A stretch of 45,316 nucleotides of DNA from an uncultured Selenomonadales bacterium (GTDB taxonomy: Bacteria > Bacillota > Negativicutes > Selenomonadales > Selenomonadaceae): the NCBI GenBank assembly GCA_937877545.1, contig CALFJE010000019.1, positions 1 through 45,316 on the forward strand. The letters are read 5' to 3'. This document shows positions 39,832-45,316 of this stretch, piece after piece. The notes beneath the pieces are model-generated. The model made no database searches and was not told the DNA's origin. It saw only the letters and a list, made by a program, of their open reading frames with translations. Position 1 is the stretch's first letter, and every line of letters begins with the position of its first letter. Made by a program: the position numbers and the translations under genes.

Positions 39832-41085
39832 GTGTTATCGAAGTTCACAAGGATTTACGGCGAAACGGCTCTGATAAAGTTAATCGCGGTGGGGCTGGTG
39901 ATAGGAATATTGCTCGCGCTGTTCGTGCCGACGGTGGTGCCGGTTATCGCGGTGTTCGGCAAGCTGTTCGTCAACGCGCTCAAAGGCGTCGCGCCGATAT
40001 TGGTCTTCGTGCTGGTAATGAATGCCATGAGCCAACGCTCGGAGTCGAACACGACGATGAAGCCGATAATTCAGCTGTACGTCTTGGGGACGTTCCTGGC
40101 GTCGCTGGTGGCGGTCACGGCGTCATTTTTATTCCCCACGACTTTAAAGTTGCAAATCGACGCGGACACGACAATATCGCCGCCGGGCGGAATCATCGAG
40201 GTTTTGCAAAACGTGATAATGAACGTGGTCGACAACCCGATACACGCGCTGACGACCGCGAATTACATCGGGATATTGGCGTGGGGCGTGATAATGGGCT
40301 TGGCGTTCCGAGGTTCGGGCGACAGAATACACGGGGTATTGAGCGACTTGGCGACGGCGGTAACCAAGGTCGTGCAATGGGTGATTCGCTTTGCGCCGTT
40401 CGGCATCATGGGCTTGGTAGCCGACGCGATAGCAACCAGCGGCGTCGACGCACTCTTGGGCTACGCTAAGTTGTTGGCGGTACTTTTGGGCGCGTTCTTC
40501 AGCGTGGCGTTGATTATGAATCCGCTGATAGTCTTCGCGAAAATCGGCATAAATCCGTATCCGCTGGTTTTGGCGACGCTTAAGGAGAGCGGGATATACG
40601 CCTTCTTTACGCGGTCGAGCGCGGCGAATATCCCCGTCAACATGAGCCTGTGCAAACGTTTGGGCTTGAATGAGGATTTGTATTCCATTTCGATACCGTT
40701 GGGCGCGACGATAAACATGGCGGGCGCGTCGATAACGATAGCGGTTTTGAGCTTGGCGGCGGCGCACACGTTGGGAATCAGCGTGGACATGCCGACGGCT
40801 TTGTTGTTGTGCATAATCTCGACGGTCGGGGCTTGCGGGGCGTCCGGCGTAGCGGGCGGTTCGCTCCTGCTGATACCCGTTGCCTGTTCGAGTTTCGGCA
40901 TCGACAACGATATTGCAATGCAGGTCGTGGGCGTGGGCTTTATAATCGGCGTGTTGCAAGATTCGTGCGAAACGGCGTTGAATTCTTCGAGTGACGCGCT
41001 GTTTACCGCTACCGCCGAGTTCGCCGAGCGCAAGAAGCTGGGCACACTAAAACCCTCCGACTTGACACCGCAAGCTGAGGAATAA
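39832..41085 (+). CDS. sstT: Serine/threonine:sodium symporter, DAACS family
   Basis: The 417-residue protein has about eight to nine hydrophobic helices plus the family's re-entrant loops: FFTRSSAANIPVNM, ISIPLGATINMAGASITIAV, and the C-terminal DSCETALNSSSDALFTATAE. These match SstT, which imports serine and threonine with sodium. The Asn in GATINMAGA and the SSAANIP loop are typical substrate/ion-site features. The start is GTG 39832 with GGGAGGG upstream. It has its own promoter element and terminator, so it is a single-gene unit. Confidence 0.92.
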   Translation: MLSKFTRIYGETALIKLIAVGLVIGILLALFVPTVVPVIAVFGKLFVNALKGVAPILVFVLVMNAMSQRSESNTTMKPIIQLYVLGTFLASLVAVTASFLFPTTLKLQIDADTTISPPGGIIEVLQNVIMNVVDNPIHALTTANYIGILAWGVIMGLAFRGSGDRIHGVLSDLATAVTKVVQWVIRFAPFGIMGLVADAIATSGVDALLGYAKLLAVLLGAFFSVALIMNPLIVFAKIGINPYPLVLATLKESGIYAFFTRSSAANIPVNMSLCKRLGLNEDLYSISIPLGATINMAGASITIAVLSLAAAHTLGISVDMPTALLLCIISTVGACGASGVAGGSLLLIPVACSSFGIDNDIAMQVVGVGFIIGVLQDSCETALNSSSDALFTATAEFAERKKLGTLKPSDLTPQAEE

Positions 41086-41091
41086 AAATGT

Positions 41092-41125
41092 AAAGGAGTC
41101 GTCTCAAGTGAGGCGGCTCCTTTTT
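41092..41125. terminator. Terminator between sstT and convergent truA
   Basis: AAAGGAGTCGTCTCA pairs with TGAGGCGGCTCCTTT (with G-T wobbles), then TT. The stem is about 15 bp. A-rich sequence on the left makes it partly bidirectional. Confidence 0.8.
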
Positions 41126-41913
41126 CAGTAGAAAACTTGTTGCAAGCACAAACCCTGCGCGGGTGCCGTGGCGGGAACAAGGCTCCTGTCGCGGGCGTCG
41201 AAGATACGTTGGAAATCTGCGCGGGTGATTCGGTGTCTGCCGACCGCCGCCGTCAACGCAACGATGTTGCGCGCCATATGGTACAGAAAGCCGCTAGCGT
41301 GAATTTTTATCGTGAGGCAATCGCCGCCGAAAAGCTGTTCGTTGAAAAGCTCCGCCGCGTAAATTGTGCGCACGGGATTCATATTCGGAGCACCGCCCGC
41401 CGCCTTGAAGCTGGAAAAGTCGTGCGTGCCGACAAGCAAGCTCAACGCCTCTTGCATGGCGTCCGCGTCCAAAGGTCTGAACTCGTGCCAAGCAAAGCGA
41501 TTGACGAACGGATTGGACGCCGCGCCGCGCAGGATTCGATACAGATAAATTTTACTCTTCGCGCTGTGCAGTGCGCTGAAATATTTATCGACCTCCCGCG
41601 CCTCGCGGACGACAATATCGGCGGGCAAGACCGAACTCGCGGCAAGCGGAATTTTATCCAAGGCAATGCGCCCGTCCGTGAAAAAGTTGACGACTTGCCC
41701 GAAGGCGTGAACGCCCGCGTCGGTGCGCCCTGCCGCCGCCAATTCTATCTTGTCGCCGAAAATCCTCGAAAGACGCTCCTCCAAGACATTTTGCACGGCG
41801 ATACGCGGAGGACTCTGCCATTGAAAGCCGTTATAATTCGTACCGTCATAGGCGACCGTCAAAGCGATGTTGCGCCGCCGAAGTTTCATTTCCGCCTTGT
41901 GCTCATGCCGCAT
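41125..41913 (-). CDS. truA: tRNA pseudouridine(38-40) synthase
   Basis: The 262-residue enzyme modifies U38-U40 in tRNA anticodon arms. It shows ALTVAYDGTNYNGFQWQ, the catalytic Asp65 in AAAGRTDAGVHAFGQV, FSALHSAKSKIYLYRI and SGFLYHMARNIVA. ATG 41913 has GGAGG eight bases upstream and overlaps the end of ecfT by 11 bases, so the two genes are coupled, as in many Firmicutes. Confidence 0.96.
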   Translation of the reverse strand: MRHEHKAEMKLRRRNIALTVAYDGTNYNGFQWQSPPRIAVQNVLEERLSRIFGDKIELAAAGRTDAGVHAFGQVVNFFTDGRIALDKIPLAASSVLPADIVVREAREVDKYFSALHSAKSKIYLYRILRGAASNPFVNRFAWHEFRPLDADAMQEALSLLVGTHDFSSFKAAGGAPNMNPVRTIYAAELFNEQLFGGDCLTIKIHASGFLYHMARNIVALTAAVGRHRITRADFQRIFDARDRSLVPATAPAQGLCLQQVFY

Positions 41914-42703
41914 AGCTCAAGCCTCCAACCGCCGCGCAGATTAACATAACGAACGCCGCCGCGCAATAGTCCAATCGCGTCAACCGCAACCGTTTCATGT
42001 GAGTGCGCCCCGCGCCGCCCCGATAACAACGCGCTTCCATTGCCATAGCCAAATCGTCCGCCCGCCGAAAGCTCGACAGGAACAGCGGTACCAATATCGG
42101 CACCAACGACCGCAACCGCTTGACGACCCCGCCCGATTCAAAGTCCAGCCCCCGCGACCGTTGCGCCTTGATGATTTTGTCCGTCTCCTCAAGCAACGTC
42201 GGCACGAAACGTATCGCTATCGTCATCATCATTGCCAATTCGTGCGCCGGCACCCCGATTCTTTTAAGCGGCGATAAAAGTTGCTCCGTCGCGTCGGTCA
42301 GCTTGAGCGGCGAGGTCGTGAACGTCAGCAGGCTCGACAAAATTATCAGCAACACCAGCCGCAAGCTTATCAGCACGCCGTAAATTATGCCCTCCCGCGT
42401 CACCTTGAACACGTAGACTTTCGCCAAGACTTCGCCGTCGTGGCTTACGAAGTGAATCAGCAATGTGAAAAGGATTATCCACGCCAGCGGCTTGACGGAT
42501 TTTAGGACGGTCAGCGGCGGCACCCGCGACAGGAAAATCAGCCCCGCCGTCAAGAGTGTCAGCGCGACGTAAGCCGCCCAACCCTCCGCCGCGAAGATTA
42601 GAATCATCAGCACGAACAGCAAGATTATCTTCGTGCGCGGGTCGAGCCGGTGGAGTATCGAATCGCCGGAGAAAAATTGTCCCAACGTTATGTCTTGCAA
42701 CAT
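41903..42703 (-). CDS. ecfT: Energy-coupling factor transporter transmembrane protein EcfT
   Basis: The 266-residue membrane protein has about five to six helices and the EcfT features LHRLDPRTKIILL at the start, then two Ala-Arg-Gly-type coupling motifs (AQRSRGLDFESG and MEARCYRGG) that touch the ATPases. ECF transporters import vitamins and metals. In Firmicutes ecfT usually follows the two ecfA ATPase genes, but here the upstream gene is divergent and unrelated, so the ATPases must be encoded elsewhere. Confidence 0.93.
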   Translation of the reverse strand: MLQDITLGQFFSGDSILHRLDPRTKIILLFVLMILIFAAEGWAAYVALTLLTAGLIFLSRVPPLTVLKSVKPLAWIILFTLLIHFVSHDGEVLAKVYVFKVTREGIIYGVLISLRLVLLIILSSLLTFTTSPLKLTDATEQLLSPLKRIGVPAHELAMMMTIAIRFVPTLLEETDKIIKAQRSRGLDFESGGVVKRLRSLVPILVPLFLSSFRRADDLAMAMEARCYRGGAGRTHMKRLRLTRLDYCAAAFVMLICAAVGGLSYAA

Positions 42704-42736
42704 TCACATCACCAAAAAAATTTTAAGCAACCGCCT

Positions 42737-42764
42737 TTGATTCGTCAAGCCGATTCGCTATAAT
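42737..42764 (+). promoter_or_regulatory. Promoter of the acetyltransferase operon
   Basis: TTGATT (42737-42742), 16 bp, TATAAT (42759-42764), 28 bases before ATG 42793. Confidence 0.65.
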
Positions 42765-42792
42765 GATAAAAAATTTCGAGGAGTGAAGGCTC

Positions 42793-43371
42793 ATGACGGA
42801 AAAGGACAAACTGTTGGCGGGGCAATGGTATAACGCGAATTTTGACGAGCGATTGATTGAGGAGCGGGCGTTGGTCAAGGATTTGTGCTTGGAGTTCAAC
42901 GCGACGCGTATGCAGGAGCTGAACCGGCGGCGCAAGATTCTGCGCGAAATTCTGCCGAACGTGGACGCCGAAGCCGTGGAGATTCTGTCGCCTTTCATGG
43001 TCGATTACGGCTACAACGTTTACCTGGGCGCGGGCACCTTCCTTAATCACAACTGCTACCTTATGGACTGCGCGGAGATTCGTCTGGGCAAGAAAGTTTT
43101 CGTCGGACCGAATTGCGGCTTCTACACGGCGATACACCCGCTCGACGCCGTTAAGCGTGCGGAAGGTTTGGAGATGGCTAAGCCGATTGTCATTGGCGAC
43201 GACGTGTGGATTGGCGGCGACGTGACGATTCTGCCCGGCGTGACGATTGGGAGCGGCTCGGTTATCGGAGCCAAATCGCTCGTGACCAAGGACATCCCCG
43301 AAGGCATTATGGCGTTCGGCAACCCTGCGCGGGTCGTCAAGAAAATCGGGCTGGAGACGTTGCTTGTATGA
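42793..43371 (+). CDS. Sugar O-acetyltransferase (maltose/galactoside acetyltransferase family)
   Basis: The 192-residue protein starts with the Mac domain (EKDKLLAGQWYNANFDERLIEE) and has the left-handed beta-helix of hexapeptide transferases: FLNHNCYLMDCAEIRLG, the catalytic His in TAIHPLD, IGDDVWIGGDVTILPGV and AFGNPARVVKKIG. It transfers acetyl from acetyl-CoA to a sugar. Its TGA overlaps the start of the next gene (ATGA). Confidence 0.93.
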   Translation: MTEKDKLLAGQWYNANFDERLIEERALVKDLCLEFNATRMQELNRRRKILREILPNVDAEAVEILSPFMVDYGYNVYLGAGTFLNHNCYLMDCAEIRLGKKVFVGPNCGFYTAIHPLDAVKRAEGLEMAKPIVIGDDVWIGGDVTILPGVTIGSGSVIGAKSLVTKDIPEGIMAFGNPARVVKKIGLETLLV

Positions 43372-43928
43372 TTAAGACTGACAAAAATTTTTATTGGCAA
43401 CTGTTCAAGTCGACGTTTATCGTGAGCATGTTCACGGTCGGCGGCGGCTACGTCATTATCCCCTTGCTCAAAGCCAAATACGTCGACGAATACCACTGGA
43501 TAACCGACGAAGAGACGCTAAACATGGTTGCTATCGCGCAATCGACGCCGGGCATTATGGCGGTGAATACGGCTATCATGCTGGGCTATCGCATGGCGGG
43601 CGTCGCGGGCGCGTTGACGGGCATGTTCGCGACCGTCCTGCCGCCGTTAATTATTATCACAATCGTCGCCACGTTTTACGACCTGGTTGCCTCCAACGAA
43701 TATGTTCAGCTCGTCTTGAAGGGTATGCAATGCGGCGCGACCGCCCTCCTGCTCAACGTCGCCATCGACCTGCTCAAAAAACAATTCTCCAAAAAACTCC
43801 TCCTGCCTATCGTGATAATTATCGCCACGTTCGTCGCCAATCTGTTTTTCGGCGTCAATATCATGTTGCTCGTTGCGATTGACGGCATTATCGGCTTCTT
43901 CCTTATGCGCGATAAAAAGTACGAGTGA
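43368..43928 (+). CDS. Chromate transporter subunit (ChrA half, first)
   Basis: The 186-residue protein is the short-chain CHR type. It shows the N-terminal KSTFIVSMFTVGGGYVIIPLL, then VAIAQSTPGIMAVNTAIMLGYRMAG and several helices. Two half-size proteins usually work together, and the second half lies at 44527. ATG 43368 is in the ATGA overlap with the acetyltransferase stop; the frame stays open upstream inside that gene but without support. Real substrates of such systems are often unknown. Confidence 0.9.
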   Translation: MIKTDKNFYWQLFKSTFIVSMFTVGGGYVIIPLLKAKYVDEYHWITDEETLNMVAIAQSTPGIMAVNTAIMLGYRMAGVAGALTGMFATVLPPLIIITIVATFYDLVASNEYVQLVLKGMQCGATALLLNVAIDLLKKQFSKKLLLPIVIIIATFVANLFFGVNIMLLVAIDGIIGFFLMRDKKYE

Positions 43929-43939
43929 GGCGATAAAAT

Positions 43940-44314
43940 TTGGACAACGTAAGGTGGAAGGTGACTGACCCGCTCGGCAATGAACTGAGACTGAGCGAGG
44001 AAAATTTCGTTCACCACATAATCGTACAACACGACCCTAAAGATGCAGAAATTCGGGCAAAAATCGAACCGCAAGCGCGATTTGCCTTGGAACATCCGCG
44101 CTTTATCGTTCGCAACATGCAACATTCCGGGCGCGTCAAATATCTGAATCTGACCAATATTCAAGAGGGCAAGGAAATTTATATTCGGACGATTGCGGTT
44201 GTCGTCGACGCCGCCAACGAGGTTGTTACGTGCTTTGCCCGCCGCACGATTAACGATGTTTTGACGGAAGGGGATATTGTTTATGATGAAAGGCACAACA
44301 ATTTACAGGTATGA
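43940..44314 (+). CDS. Small hypothetical protein, possible RelE/PBECR-like toxin
   Basis: The 124-residue protein starts at TTG 43940 (GAGGCG upstream) as MDNVRWKVTDPLGNELRLSE. It has ENFVHHIIVQHD near residue 22 and a basic segment, and ends IRTIAVVVDAANEVVTCFAR, RTIND. The histidine at the start of a helix followed by strands with Arg and a final VVVDxxxxVVT strand recalls PBECR/DUF4258-type small nucleases (weak inference). The next gene overlaps it by 32 bases and looks like DUF2283, a common partner of such proteins. The pair sits between two chromate-transporter genes. Confidence 0.55.
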   Translation: MDNVRWKVTDPLGNELRLSEENFVHHIIVQHDPKDAEIRAKIEPQARFALEHPRFIVRNMQHSGRVKYLNLTNIQEGKEIYIRTIAVVVDAANEVVTCFARRTINDVLTEGDIVYDERHNNLQV

Positions 44315-44513
44315 TACCGACCATGACGTTATGTACGTTCGACTTGAAAATTACACGTCCGCCGAATCGGGGCACTATGTCGACGATGAAATTTCGCCCG
44401 ATATAAACGAGGTTCGAGACGTGCGCAATGAGGATTTGGTCGGCTTCGTGATTCTGGATTATCGCCGCAACAAGCCCGAATTGGTTAAGCGTTACCCCGA
44501 ATATTTTTTCTGA
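44283..44513 (+). CDS. DUF2283-family small protein, possible antitoxin
   Basis: The 76-residue product MMKGTTIYRYDTDHDVMYVR continues with YVDDEISPDINEVRDVRNED and LVGFVILDYRR, the typical DUF2283 pattern of a short beta-sheet protein (YDxxxDVLYI... VGIxILdxS). It overlaps the upstream gene, so the two are translationally coupled. ATG 44283 and 44286 are both possible starts. The antitoxin role is an inference from gene arrangement only. Confidence 0.7.
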   Translation: MMKGTTIYRYDTDHDVMYVRLENYTSAESGHYVDDEISPDINEVRDVRNEDLVGFVILDYRRNKPELVKRYPEYFF

Positions 44514-44526
44514 CGGAGGGTTGAGC

Positions 44527-45093
44527 TTGATTTACTGGTTGCTGTTTTTCGAGTTCGCGAAGATAAGCCTGGTGTGCGTGGGCGGCGGCTACGCGTCAAT
44601 GCCGCTGATTCAAGCCGCCGTCGTCGATACGTATCACTGGCTGAGCTTGAGCGAATTCATTGACATTTTTACAATATCGCAGATGACGCCCGGACCGATT
44701 GGCATAAATGCGGCGACGTTCGCGGGCATGAAGATAGCGGGGCTTAGCGGAGCGATTTGCGCGACGATGGGCTTCGTGACGCCGAGTATCTTCCTGTGCA
44801 TTGCGCTTGCGAAGATAATTTTCAAGTACGGCGACCTGGGCGCGATTCACGGCATTTTGAACGGCTTGCGCCCCGCAGTCATGGCGTTAATCGCGGCGGC
44901 GTGCGTGAGCTTCGTCCTGCTTGCGGTATGGAACGCCGAACAAATGCCCAAAGATTTACTCGGCACGTTCGATTGGAAAGGCGCGGTGATTTTAATCGGA
45001 GCGTTGGCGGCAGTCCGCATGAAAATCGGCGTGATAAAAGTTTTGCTTGCAAGCGGCGCGGCAGGTTTGATTTTAGGATTGGTGGCAACGTGA
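44527..45093 (+). CDS. Chromate transporter subunit (ChrA half, second)
   Basis: The 188-residue membrane protein shows FFEFAKISLVCVGGGYASMPL near the N-terminus and ISQMTPGPIGINAATFAGMKIAGL, the conserved CHR motif, followed by four or five helices. It partners the first half at 43368. TTG 44527 is favoured because GGAGGG (44515-44520) lies six bases before it; TTG 44521 would be too close. Confidence 0.9.
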   Translation: MIYWLLFFEFAKISLVCVGGGYASMPLIQAAVVDTYHWLSLSEFIDIFTISQMTPGPIGINAATFAGMKIAGLSGAICATMGFVTPSIFLCIALAKIIFKYGDLGAIHGILNGLRPAVMALIAAACVSFVLLAVWNAEQMPKDLLGTFDWKGAVILIGALAAVRMKIGVIKVLLASGAAGLILGLVAT

Positions 45094-45131
45094 CGTTGCG
45101 GACAAGTATATTTTTGGAGCCGGTGATTTAA

Positions 45132-45209
45132 TTGGGCGACGCGATAATTTTGGCGATGATCGTTTGCATAACGCTTTACGCATTCGGCGACGACATCTTT
45201 ACGAAATGA
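45132..45209 (+). CDS. Possible 25-residue hydrophobic small protein
   Basis: TTG 45132 opens MGDAIILAMIVCITLYAFGD, a single transmembrane-like helix ending in DIFTK. Only a weak GGTGAT site is present upstream. It would be the last gene of the chromate-transporter operon. The call is tentative. Confidence 0.25.
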   Translation: MGDAIILAMIVCITLYAFGDDIFTK

Positions 45210-45213
45210 AAAT

Positions 45214-45237
45214 TACCCTTCCAAACTCGGAGGGGTA
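45214..45237 (+). terminator. Probable terminator after the chromate transporter genes
   Basis: TACCCTTCC (45214-45222) pairs with GGAGGGGTA (45229-45237) with one G-T wobble over a six-base loop, followed by TTTTC. The remaining sequence to 45316 shows no gene. Confidence 0.65.
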
Positions 45238-45316
45238 TTTTCATTGAGCGGCAAAAAATCCACGTCACGCCTTGAAAGTCGCGGGGCAATGCAATAAAAT
45301 TCGGCGCAGGATTTTC

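Noticed and set aside
43206..43367. Longer start for the first chromate-transporter gene
   Set aside because: The extension lies wholly inside the acetyltransferase gene in another frame, and ATG 43368 makes a normal ATGA overlap.

Overview
The window looks like the chromosome of an anaerobic Firmicute. A Negativicutes/Selenomonas-like bacterium is my best guess, inferred from overall gene content, the strong AGGAGG ribosome sites and frequent TTG/GTG starts, the mannose-family PTS, and a giant surface-type protein that begins MSNFIFDLQRFD. No 16S or rpoB is present to confirm this. Nearly the whole window is coding, and no gap without a gene exceeds 300 bases.

Layout. 1-1846: the end of a mannose-family PTS operon (IIB fragment, IIC, IID) with a terminator. 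1935-6126: four tightly packed genes (anchored sugar-binding protein, histidine kinase, response regulator, second solute-binding protein) that look like a sugar-sensing module with no ABC transporter. 6183-10431 (minus): a translation and secretion cluster transcribed from a strong promoter, in the order tRNA-fMet, tRNA-Thr, tRNA-Met, a methyltransferase, rpmG, secE, nusG, rplK, rplA, an attenuator-type L10 leader, rplJ and rplL. It ends after rplL with no rpoB. 10580-12086: a DnaQ-like exonuclease and pheA. 12138-18472 (minus): branched-chain amino-acid genes (TetR, ilvN, ilvC, leuC, leuD) interrupted by a GIY-YIG/NUMOD3 homing-endonuclease-like gene and a glycosyltransferase. 18580-21222: two aldo/keto reductases around an EamA exporter. 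21288-24112 (minus): a membrane-anchored DUF protein, coaE, ybeY and a short phoH. 24243-24912: a CarD-family regulator followed by a rearranged copy of its 3' end.

24984-39734 is the highlight: one uninterrupted 4,916-codon gene. Its product has five diverged ~430-800-residue superrepeats, then RTX-like Gly/Asp/Asn repeats, a complete YqkD-like alpha/beta hydrolase domain with a visible Ser-Asp-His triad, more RTX-like repeats, a tandem ~190-residue duplication, a Ser/Thr/Gly linker and a C-terminal RTX-like domain. Nearly identical promoter/hairpin elements (TTGC.., 17 bp, TATAAT inside an inverted repeat) stand before and after it. No dedicated secretion genes are in the window.

39832-45316: an SstT-type symporter, convergent ecfT-truA (with no ecfA genes beside them), a maltose-type O-acetyltransferase, and a two-gene chromate-transporter system split by a small gene pair that resembles a toxin/antitoxin module. 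Long reading frames antisense to the GC-rich genes are codon-bias shadows and were left out.
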